Assembly (NCBI RefSeq): GCF_032108445.1
Contig: NZ_CP134876.1
Coordinates: forward strand, 1,736,001-1,800,000
Origin: Micromonospora halotolerans
Lineage (GTDB): Bacteria; Actinomycetota; Actinomycetes; Mycobacteriales; Micromonosporaceae
DNA length: 64,000 nt
Reading direction: 5' to 3'
A program made the translations under genes and the position numbers. Positions 57,419 to 64,000 of this stretch are shown piece after piece. The notes beneath the pieces are model-generated. The model saw only the letters and a program-made list of their open reading frames with translations. It did not search any database and had not been told where the DNA came from. Within the stretch, counting starts at the first letter, position 1, and each line of letters opens with the position of its first letter.

Positions 57419-58375
57419 TCACTCGACGGGCGGGGTGAACGACGAGGTGCGGCTCATCCCGGCGGCCCGGCCCTTGGCGGCGACGACCAGCGCCATCTTG
57501 CGGGACGCCTCGTCGATCATCTCGTCGCCGAGCATCACGGCGCCGAGCTTCCCGCCCGCCTCCGAGGTGTACCAGTCGTACGCGTCGAGGATCAGCTCGG
57601 CGTGGTCGTAGTCGGCCTGGGCCGGGGAGTAGACCTCGTTGGCCGCGTCGATCTGGCCCGGGTGCAGCACCCACTTGCCGTCGAAGCCCAGCGCGGCCGA
57701 GCGCTTCGCCACCTCGCGGAACGCGTCCACGTCCCGGATCTGCAGGAACGGGCCGTCGATGGCCTGCTTGTCGTGCATCCGGGCCGCCATCAGGATCCGC
57801 ATGAGGATGTAGTGGTAGGGGTCGCCCGGGTAGTCCGGGATCAGCGCGCCGACCACCAGCGACTTCATGTTGATCGAGGCCATGAAGTCGGCCGGACCGA
57901 AGATGATCGTCTCGACCCGGGGCGAGGCGGCCGCGATCGCGTCGACGTTGACCAGGCCGGCGGCGTTCTCGATCTGCGCCTCGATGCCGATCCGGCCGAC
58001 CTCCAGGCCGAGCGTCTTCTCGATCTGGGTGAGCAGCAGGTCCAGCCAGTGCACCTGCTCGGCGTTCTGCACCTTCGGCAGCATGATGCAGTCCAGGTTG
58101 GCCCCGGCGCCCTCGACCACCTCGATGACGTCCCGGTAGGTCCACGGCGTGGTCAGGTCGTTCACCCGCACCACCCGGGTCTTGCCGGCCCAGTCGCCCT
58201 CGTTCAGCGCGGCGACGATGTTCTTGCGGGCGTCCGGCTTGGCCAGCGGGGCGACCGCGTCCTCCAGGTCGAGGAAGACCTGGTCGGCGGGGAGACCCTG
58301 GGCCTTGCCGAGCATCTTGACGCTGGAACCGGGTACCGCGAGGCAGGACCGGCGGGGGCGACCGACTGCGGCCAT
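57419..58375 (-). CDS. HpcH/HpaI aldolase / CitE-like CoA ester lyase
   Basis: A 318-residue TIM-barrel CoA ester lyase. It has RSCLAVPGSSVKMLGKAQG, DQVFLDLEDAVAPLAKPDARKN (metal-binding EDAV), VNDLTTPWTYRDV, IEAQIENAAGLVNVDAIAAASPRVETIIFGPADFMASI (metal-binding E and catalytic region), and KWVLHPGQIDAANEVYSP. It resembles malyl-CoA/beta-methylmalyl-CoA lyases. With the acyl-CoA dehydrogenase (53962) and MaoC (34701) it matches ethylmalonyl-CoA pathway enzymes, but the signature enzyme crotonyl-CoA reductase is not in this window. The start is ATG 58375 with GGAAGGAG upstream. Confidence 0.93.
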   Translation of the reverse strand: MAAVGRPRRSCLAVPGSSVKMLGKAQGLPADQVFLDLEDAVAPLAKPDARKNIVAALNEGDWAGKTRVVRVNDLTTPWTYRDVIEVVEGAGANLDCIMLPKVQNAEQVHWLDLLLTQIEKTLGLEVGRIGIEAQIENAAGLVNVDAIAAASPRVETIIFGPADFMASINMKSLVVGALIPDYPGDPYHYILMRILMAARMHDKQAIDGPFLQIRDVDAFREVAKRSAALGFDGKWVLHPGQIDAANEVYSPAQADYDHAELILDAYDWYTSEAGGKLGAVMLGDEMIDEASRKMALVVAAKGRAAGMSRTSSFTPPVE

Positions 58376-58480
58376 GGATGCGCTCCTTCCAGCGTCCGCG
58401 GGCACGCCGACGCCACCAGGTGAAAGACGAGGAACTTAACGATCCCAAAGGGCGTTGTGACGCCACGGTAACCTCGTGCC

Positions 58481-59326
58481 GTGACCGGGGTGAATGGACC
58501 TGTGGAAGATCTCACTGAGCGCCGGACCGTCGTGGTGACCGGCGCCAGCTCGGGCATCGGCCTCGCCGCCGCGGTCGACCTGGCGCGACGCGGCGACCGC
58601 GTGGTACTGGTCGGCCGGGATCCGGCCCGGCTGCGCGCCGCCGGGGAACGGCTCCGCGAGTGCTGCGGCGAGCAACCCGAGCTGTTCCGCGCCGACTTCG
58701 CCGTGCTGGACGACGTACGCGGGCTCGCCGAGCGGCTGCGCGCCGCGTACGACCGGATCGACGTGCTGGCCAACAACGCCGGGGCGATCGTGCTCCAGCC
58801 GGTCACCACGGTCGACGGCTTCGAGCTGAGCATGCAGGCCAACCACCTGGCGCCGTTCCTGCTCAGCAACCTGTTGCGGGACCGGGTCGGCCGGATGGTG
58901 GTGACCGCCTCGGGCGCGCACCGCAGCGGTGTGCTCGACCCCGACGACCTCAACGCCGCGCTGCGCCGCTACCGGCCCATGCGCGCGTACGGGACCAGCA
59001 AGCAGGCGAACATCCTGTTCGCCGCCGAGGTGGCCCGGCGCTGGCCGGAGATGCCGGCGCACTCGTTCCACCCGGGCGTCGTGCGGACCCGGTTCGGCAA
59101 CGAGAGCCGGCTGGTCGCCCTCGGCATGCGGCTGCTGCCGTTCCGCAGCCCGGAGCGGGGCGCGGAGACCCTGGTCTGGCTGGCCAACCAGGACCCGGCC
59201 CGGCTGGTCGACGGTGGCTACTACGCCGACCGCCGGCTCCGCCGGCCACTGCCCAAGGCGGCCGACCCGGCCCTTGCCGCCCGGCTCTGGACGGCCAGCG
59301 CCACGGCCGTCGGCATCGATGCCTGA
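58481..59326 (+). CDS. SDR family NAD(P)-dependent oxidoreductase (retinol dehydrogenase-like)
   Basis: A 281-residue short-chain dehydrogenase with TVVVTGASSGIGLAAAVDLARRGDRVVLVGRDPARL, the DVLANNAGAI strand, NHLAPFLLSNLL, and the catalytic Y-x-x-x-K in AYGTSKQANILF. It is the extended retinol-dehydrogenase-like form. GTG 58481 is used, but GTG 58502 (EDLTERRTVV) is also possible. It is divergent from the CitE-like gene. Confidence 0.92.
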   Translation: MTGVNGPVEDLTERRTVVVTGASSGIGLAAAVDLARRGDRVVLVGRDPARLRAAGERLRECCGEQPELFRADFAVLDDVRGLAERLRAAYDRIDVLANNAGAIVLQPVTTVDGFELSMQANHLAPFLLSNLLRDRVGRMVVTASGAHRSGVLDPDDLNAALRRYRPMRAYGTSKQANILFAAEVARRWPEMPAHSFHPGVVRTRFGNESRLVALGMRLLPFRSPERGAETLVWLANQDPARLVDGGYYADRRLRRPLPKAADPALAARLWTASATAVGIDA

Positions 59327-59375
59327 GCCGTTTCCAGTTCTCCATGCCCGCCCGGCCGCTGCCATACTCCGCGGC

Positions 59376-60092
59376 ATGACCGAGCACGAGGGAGCGACCC
59401 TGCACGTCGGGGGCGCGGACGCCGAGCTGGCCGCCCGGATCGACCGGGAGCTGACCGCCTTCAACAACGCCGCCACCGGCGCCACCGACGAGGCCGACCT
59501 GACGGTGCGCGTGGCCGACCCCGACGGCGAGCTGGTGGCCGGGCTGACCGGCTGGACCTGGGGTGGCCGGGCCGGGATCAACACCGTCTGGGTGCGGGCG
59601 GACCGCCGCCGCGACGGCTGGGGCGGCCGGCTGCTGCGCGCCGCCGAGGAGGAGGCCCGGCGGCGCGGCTGCACCGAGATCTCGGTGGCCTCGTTCTCCT
59701 TCCAGGCGCCGGGCTTCTACCGCCGGCACGGCTACACCGACACCGGCATCCGGGACGGCATCCCGGGCGGTCACGTCGACCACCAGTTCTGGAAGCCGCT
59801 CGTCGACGATCCGGCGGGGGTGCTCCGGGTGGTCGCCCTGGTCGACCTGAGCGCCGACCCCGACGCCGGCCGGGAGTACGAGGACGCCGTGCTCGCTCTG
59901 CTCACGCGGCACGGCGGGCGGCTGGAGCGGCGGCTGCGTACCGGGGACGGGACGACCGAGGTGCACGTGATCCGGTTCGCCGCGCGGGCCGGCTACGACG
60001 CGTTCCTGGTGGACCCGGAGCGGGTGGCGCTGCGGGCCGCGCTGGGCGACGCCGCCCCCACCACCCAGGTCCTCGACGTCCACGACGTCTGA
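59376..60092 (+). CDS. GNAT acetyltransferase with C-terminal dimeric alpha/beta-barrel-like domain
   Basis: A 238-residue fusion. The N-terminal GNAT domain (about 1-150) shows VAGLTGWTWGGRAGINTVWVRADRRRDGWGGRLLRAAEEEARRRG (R-x-x-G-W-G-G acetyl-CoA loop) and FYRRHGYTDTG. The C-terminal part (about 155-238) has RVVALVDLSADPDAGREYEDAVLALLTRHGGRLERRLR and VIRFAARAGYDAFLVDPERVALRAALG, a small ferredoxin-like barrel of the EthD/DUF1330 type. The substrates are unknown; the linker is short. The start is ATG 59376. Confidence 0.85.
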   Translation: MTEHEGATLHVGGADAELAARIDRELTAFNNAATGATDEADLTVRVADPDGELVAGLTGWTWGGRAGINTVWVRADRRRDGWGGRLLRAAEEEARRRGCTEISVASFSFQAPGFYRRHGYTDTGIRDGIPGGHVDHQFWKPLVDDPAGVLRVVALVDLSADPDAGREYEDAVLALLTRHGGRLERRLRTGDGTTEVHVIRFAARAGYDAFLVDPERVALRAALGDAAPTTQVLDVHDV

Positions 60093-60095
60093 GGC

Positions 60096-62297
60096 TCATT
60101 CGGCCGGGTGGACCGGGACGCTGGTGACCACCACGCCGGGCAGCGCGCGCAGGGCGGCGCGGAGCCGCTGCTCGGTGCGGCTGTGCAGCGGGCGGTGCCA
60201 GCGGCGGCGGAGCACCACCTCCGGCACGATCACGGTCAGCGTCAACTCGGGCCGGGTGGTGTGCAGCGCCTCCAGATAGTGCGCGAGCGGCCCGATCACC
60301 GCCCGGTACGGCGACACGATCGTCTCCAGCCGCAGGTGGTCGCCCCAGGCCCGCCACTGCTCCCGGAACCGGTCCGCCTCGCTCTCCTCGGGGGCGATGT
60401 GCACGGCCAGCGTCGGCTGGCCCAGCGACGCCGCGTACGCCAGGGCGCGCAGCGACGCCCGGTTCAGCCGGGCCACCGGCACGACGACCAGGTGGCGTAC
60501 CTCCTGGGGCAGTTCCTCGCCCTCGGCGGACCCGGCGGGTCCGGGCGGCGCGGTCGCGGGCGGGTGCAGCGCCAGCGCCCGGTTCAGCGTGGCGTAGTGG
60601 CGGTGGATCCGCAGGAACAGCAGGACCAGCAGCGGCACCGCGACCACGACCACCCAGGCGCCCTCGGTGAACTTGGACACGGCGGCGGTCAGCAGCACCA
60701 GCCCGGAGAGGGTGGCGCCGACCGCGTTGACCGCGAGGCGCCGGCGCCAGCCCCGCCCCCGGTGGCGCCGCCAGTGCACCACCATGCCGGCCTGGGACAG
60801 GGTGAAGGCGAGGAAGACGCCGACGGCGTAGAGCGGGATGAGCGACTGGGTGTGCCCGCCGAACGCGACGAAGACCACCCCCGCCCCGACCGCCAGGGCG
60901 GCCATCCCGTTGCTGAACGCCAACCGGTCGCCCATGTGCAGGAACCGGCGCGGCGCGTGGCCGGCCCGGGCCATGAAGAACAGCAGCCGGGGAAAGCCGT
61001 TGAACGCGGTGTTCGCGGCCAGGAGCAGGATCAGCGTGGTCGCCACCTGGAGCAGCGGGTACCAGGGTCCGGTCGGGAAGGTGACCCGGCCCAGCTGGGA
61101 GAGCATCGTCTCGCCGGGCACCGGGGCCAGGCCCTCCAGCCGGATCAGCCCGGTCAGCCCGGCGAAGAGCAGCACCAGCAGGAACACCATCCAGCCGAGC
61201 GTCGCCCGGGCGTTGCGCCACTCCGGCGGCCGGAACGCCGGCACGGCGTTCGACACCGCCTCGATGCCGGTCATCGACACCGCCCCGGAGGAGAACGCGC
61301 GGAGCACCAGGAGCAGGCCCAGCCCCTCGGCGGCCGGCAGTTCCGGCGGCGGCACCGGCGCGAAGCCCCGGCCCGCCGCCCGCGCGTAGCCGACCACCAG
61401 CAACGCCAGCACGGCCACCACGAAGGCGTACGTGGGCAGCACGAAGATGTTCCCGGCGGTGCGTACGCCGCGCAGGTTGGCCGCCAGCAGCACGGCGATC
61501 ACCAGCACCCCGAGCGGCACCGTGGCCGCGGCGAACCCGGGCAGCGCCGAGGTCACCGCGTTCACGCCGGCCGCCACCGACACCGACACGGTGAGCACGT
61601 AGTCGACCATCAGCCCGGCCGCCGCCGCGAGTCCCGCGAGGCTGCCGAGGTTGTCGCCCGCCACCACGTACGAGCCGGCGCCGTGCGGGTACGCCTGGAT
61701 CGTCTGCCGGTACGACGCGCCGACCGCGACCATCAGCACCACCAGCACGGCGGCCAGGGGCAGCGAGACCCCCAGCGCCCCGGTGCCGGCCAGCACCAGC
61801 ACGGTGAGCATCGCCTCCGGCCCGTACGCCACCGAGCTGAGCAGGTCGGAGGAGAGGACGGGCAGGGCGATCACCTTGCGCATCCGCTCGTAGAGCACGG
61901 CGGCGCTGGACAGCGGCGGCCCGAACAGGGCCCGGCGCAGCCGGGTCGACGCCCGGCCGAGCCGCGAGCCCGGCAGGTTGGCCCGCTCGGTGGCGACCAG
62001 CTCGTCCGGCTTCTCCACGGTGAACATCTCGAACGGCGCCAGCCGGCCGAACCGGGTCGGGACCGGCCGGCGGTCGCTGCGGACCAGGGTCGGGTCGGCG
62101 GGCAGGTCACCGTCGCGCGGCGCGCGCCACCGCTCCCCGATCCGGCCGAGCGCCACCCGCTCGGGCGGGCTGAGCGGCGGGAACTCGGCGGAGGGCGTGA
62201 CGAGGCTCCCGTGCTCGACGTCGTCGTGCCGTTCGCGTCCCGCCTCCACGTTCCGCACTCTGCTGGACGAGCCGGCCACGCGAGGCGGAATGGCCAC
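60096..62297 (-). CDS. APC-superfamily permease, KimA-like potassium/amino acid transporter
   Basis: A transporter of about 733 residues. After a polar N-terminal region come about twelve helices with motifs of the KimA group: SSDLLSSVAYGPEAMLTVL, YRQTIQAYPHGAGSYVVAGDNLG, LMVDYVLTVSVSVAAGVNAVTS and SSGAVSMTGIEAVSNAVPAF. A soluble C-terminal USP-like domain (LVVVPVARLNRASLRALAYAASLG...) ends at PVHPAE. KimA proteins are high-affinity K+/H+ symporters controlled by c-di-AMP. The start is uncertain (GTG 62297 used; shorter starts near 62246 exist). It lies 23 bp past the EamA gene. Confidence 0.86.
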   Translation of the reverse strand: MAIPPRVAGSSSRVRNVEAGRERHDDVEHGSLVTPSAEFPPLSPPERVALGRIGERWRAPRDGDLPADPTLVRSDRRPVPTRFGRLAPFEMFTVEKPDELVATERANLPGSRLGRASTRLRRALFGPPLSSAAVLYERMRKVIALPVLSSDLLSSVAYGPEAMLTVLVLAGTGALGVSLPLAAVLVVLMVAVGASYRQTIQAYPHGAGSYVVAGDNLGSLAGLAAAAGLMVDYVLTVSVSVAAGVNAVTSALPGFAAATVPLGVLVIAVLLAANLRGVRTAGNIFVLPTYAFVVAVLALLVVGYARAAGRGFAPVPPPELPAAEGLGLLLVLRAFSSGAVSMTGIEAVSNAVPAFRPPEWRNARATLGWMVFLLVLLFAGLTGLIRLEGLAPVPGETMLSQLGRVTFPTGPWYPLLQVATTLILLLAANTAFNGFPRLLFFMARAGHAPRRFLHMGDRLAFSNGMAALAVGAGVVFVAFGGHTQSLIPLYAVGVFLAFTLSQAGMVVHWRRHRGRGWRRRLAVNAVGATLSGLVLLTAAVSKFTEGAWVVVVAVPLLVLLFLRIHRHYATLNRALALHPPATAPPGPAGSAEGEELPQEVRHLVVVPVARLNRASLRALAYAASLGQPTLAVHIAPEESEADRFREQWRAWGDHLRLETIVSPYRAVIGPLAHYLEALHTTRPELTLTVIVPEVVLRRRWHRPLHSRTEQRLRAALRALPGVVVTSVPVHPAE

Positions 62298-62320
62298 GAT
62301 CGGCGGCCGGGACGACCGCC

Positions 62321-63277
62321 TCAGTCGGCCAGCGGGGCGGGGTCGGCGGGCACCGCGACCGGCACGGCGCGGCGGCCGGCCCGGGCCCCGCCGAGGATGA
62401 CCACGGCCACGCCGGCCAGCAGCAGGGCCAGCCCCGGCAGGGCGAGCGGGCGGGGCAGCTGGCCCAGCCAGACCCCGGCGATCAGCGCCGCGCCCGGCGC
62501 CTCCAGCAGGATCAGCACGCTGATCGTGGTGGCGGAGACCCGGTGCAGGGCGTAGTTGAACATCGAGTGGCCGAGGAGTTGGGCGCCAGCCACCAGGCCG
62601 AGGATCGCCAGCCAGGTGCCGCCGTCGTAGCCGTGCAGGCGCACCCCGCCGACCAGGCAGACCACGAGCAGGATCGCCGCGCAGACCCCGTAGCAGATGG
62701 TGGTGTAGGTGGTGGTGCTGATGCTGGCCCGGGCCCGCTCGCCGAAGGCGGTGTAGACGGCGGCGAACATGCCGCCCGCGACGGCCAGCAGGTCGCCGGC
62801 GAAGGCCCGGCCGGAGACACCGAAGTCGGCCCCGGTGGCCAGCACCGCGCCGAGCACGGCGACTGCGATGCCGGCCCAGACCGCCGCGGGCAGCCGCCGC
62901 CCCTGCCAGCGGGCGATCAGTCCCTGCCAGACCGGCTGGGTGGCGCCCAGCGCGGTGGCCGCGGCCACGGAGGTGAGCTGCGCGCTCGGCATCCAGGTGG
63001 CGAAGTGTGCGGCCAGCGCCACCCCGGAGAGTACGCAGTAGAGCCCCTCCCGCCGGCCCGCGCCGGCGGTCAGCGCCCGGAACTCGGCCCGCCGCCGGGT
63101 CACCGAGACCGGGCCGAGCACGGCCAGCGACAGCACGTTGCGCCAGAAGGCGATGGCGAGGGCCGGCGCGGCGGCGAACGCGACCAGCGGCGCGGAGGAC
63201 GAGACGGCGGTGACGGCCAGCGCGAGCGCGCCGACGGTCAGCGCGTCGAGCGGCGGGCGGTGCGGAGCGTGGGACAC
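62321..63277 (-). CDS. EamA/DMT-superfamily transporter
   Basis: A 318-residue ten-helix permease with two EamA repeats: VTAVSSSAPLVAFAAAPALAIAFWRNVLSLAVL in the first and GGMFAAVYTAFGERARASISTTTYTTICYGVCA and LLGHSMFNYALHRVSATTISVLILLEAPGAALIAG in the second (the pattern ATTIS...LEAP...A is diagnostic of EamA). The substrate (metabolite or drug efflux) is unknown. The start GTG 63277 (SHAPHRP) is preferred to TTG 63286. It is divergent from the HAD gene. Confidence 0.92.
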   Translation of the reverse strand: MSHAPHRPPLDALTVGALALAVTAVSSSAPLVAFAAAPALAIAFWRNVLSLAVLGPVSVTRRRAEFRALTAGAGRREGLYCVLSGVALAAHFATWMPSAQLTSVAAATALGATQPVWQGLIARWQGRRLPAAVWAGIAVAVLGAVLATGADFGVSGRAFAGDLLAVAGGMFAAVYTAFGERARASISTTTYTTICYGVCAAILLVVCLVGGVRLHGYDGGTWLAILGLVAGAQLLGHSMFNYALHRVSATTISVLILLEAPGAALIAGVWLGQLPRPLALPGLALLLAGVAVVILGGARAGRRAVPVAVPADPAPLAD

Positions 63278-63379
63278 GGAGAGCAATACTCACACGCCGC
63301 CCGGCACCACGGACGGTCAGCACTCCGTTACGATCATGCCCGTCCCGGCGATCCCCCTCGACGTCCGGAGCCGTTCCCC

Positions 63380-64000
63380 ATGCCCAGATACCAGGCGGTG
63401 CTGTTCGACTTCTTCGGCACGCTGACCTGCTGCGTCCAGCGCGGGTCCGCCCACCGAACCATCGCCGAGCTGCTCGGCTGCTCGGCCGACACCCTCGTCG
63501 AGGTCCTCGACCGCAGCTACTACCAGCGCGCCAGCGGCCGGTTCGGCAACGCCGAGGCGACCCTGCGCTGGGTCTGCGGGCAGGCCGGCGTGGATCCCTC
63601 CGACGAGGCGGTACGCGCCGCCGTCGCCTCCCGGCACCGGGCCGTGCGCGCCGACACCCGGCTCCGCGCCGAGGCGGTGCCGGTGCTGGCCGAGCTGCGC
63701 GGGCGGGGCGTCCGCACCGGCCTGATCAGCGACTGCACGCACGAGCTGCCGGCGTTCCTGCCCCAGCTGGCGGTCGCCCCGCTGCTCGACGTGCGGGTCT
63801 TCTCGGTGCAGGTCGGGCGCTGCAAACCCGACGCGGCGCTCTACCTGGACGCCTGCCACCGGCTCGACCTCGCACCGACCGACTGTCTCTACGTGGGCGA
63901 CGGCGGCAGCCAGGAACTCACCGGCGCCGAGCGGGCCGGCCTGACCGCCGTCCGGCTGGCCGCTCCGGACCTGAGCGGCCACATGGTGTTCAACGCCGAC
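63380..64000 (+). CDS. HAD family hydrolase (runs off window)
   Basis: The first 207 residues of a haloacid dehalogenase-type phosphatase. Motif I is AVLFDFFGTLTC (D-F-F-G-T), with a helical cap after it (GSAHRTIAELLGCSADTL). Motif II is GLISDCTH (the S/T position), and motif III/IV is QVGRCKPDAALYLDACHRLDL with CLYVGDGGSQELTGAERAGLTAV, i.e. K and the D-G-G acid pair. The substrate cannot be told. It starts at ATG 63380 and reads to the last base of the window with no stop. Confidence 0.93.
   Translation, partial: MPRYQAVLFDFFGTLTCCVQRGSAHRTIAELLGCSADTLVEVLDRSYYQRASGRFGNAEATLRWVCGQAGVDPSDEAVRAAVASRHRAVRADTRLRAEAVPVLAELRGRGVRTGLISDCTHELPAFLPQLAVAPLLDVRVFSVQVGRCKPDAALYLDACHRLDLAPTDCLYVGDGGSQELTGAERAGLTAVRLAAPDLSGHMVFNAD

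Noticed and set aside
62298..62320. A c-di-AMP (ydaO) riboswitch before the KimA-like gene
   Set aside because: Only 23 bp separate it from the upstream gene, too short for such a riboswitch.

Overview
This window reads as chromosome from a high-GC actinomycete, most likely Micromonospora or a close relative in the Micromonosporaceae. The support is the very GC-rich sequence, frequent GTG starts, many proline-rich one-helix membrane proteins, a galU-glp-GNAT-sepX block, an actinobacterial conservon-like set (sensor ATPase, roadblock, DUF742), an Rv2578c-type radical SAM gene and GGGCCC-centred palindromes between genes. All calls come from reading the sequence; no database search was run.

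Layout. 1-12.4 kb: the start of metG, a membrane protein, rsmI divergent from a protein O-mannosyltransferase, an exported VWA operon, then a softer stretch holding two decayed genes (a VOC/TPR gene and an ltrA relic) among small secreted or membrane proteins and an intact LtrA. 12.45-15.1 kb: a VOC protein, then about 2.1 kb bounded by a 46-bp repeat of the 3' half of tRNA-Ala(CGC). It looks like a relic of a tRNA-integrated island and now carries only an acyltransferase. 15.2-22.1 kb: a RibD-like reductase, the division and envelope block sepX-GNAT-glp-galU, and a HAMP-GAF-GGDEF diguanylate cyclase. 22.2-35.2 kb: housekeeping and regulatory genes: 5-formyl-THF cyclo-ligase, an FmdB zinc ribbon behind a CIRCE-type operator, SAF and DUF2231 proteins, Fur, MpaB-type oxygenase, RecB-like nuclease, MarC, PHP phosphoesterase, an ECF sigma factor overlapping a putative anti-sigma gene, a PH-domain protein with a 52-residue membrane peptide, a SpoU methyltransferase and a MaoC hydratase. 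35.7-37.6 kb: thioredoxin behind a SigR-type promoter and an HTTM membrane pair.

The standout region is 37.5-49.5 kb. On the minus strand lies an operon resembling mycobacterial iniB-iniA-iniC: an IniB-like protein and two dynamin-like GTPases. Divergent from it is a tight plus-strand operon: a short Hsp70-like ATPase, an IniR-like AAA/LuxR regulator, a CvnA-like sensor ATPase, a roadblock/LC7 protein, a DUF742 protein and a membrane-anchored CBM2-like protein. The usual conservon GTPase CvnD is absent, so the dynamins are the only obvious GTPases nearby. This may be an envelope-stress membrane-remodelling system wired to conservon-type signalling.

49.5-64 kb: a DCC-type thiol oxidoreductase; an Rv2578c-family radical SAM gene split by a 331-residue intein inside its Fe-S motif and preceded by a LexA-type box; a CoA-binding protein; TetR with a 28-bp palindromic operator; acyl-CoA dehydrogenase; two DUF4190 paralogues; two SDRs; a CitE-like lyase; a GNAT fusion; a KimA-like transporter; an EamA transporter; and the start of a HAD hydrolase. 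The MaoC, acyl-CoA dehydrogenase and CitE genes resemble the ethylmalonyl-CoA pathway set of actinomycetes, but here they are dispersed.
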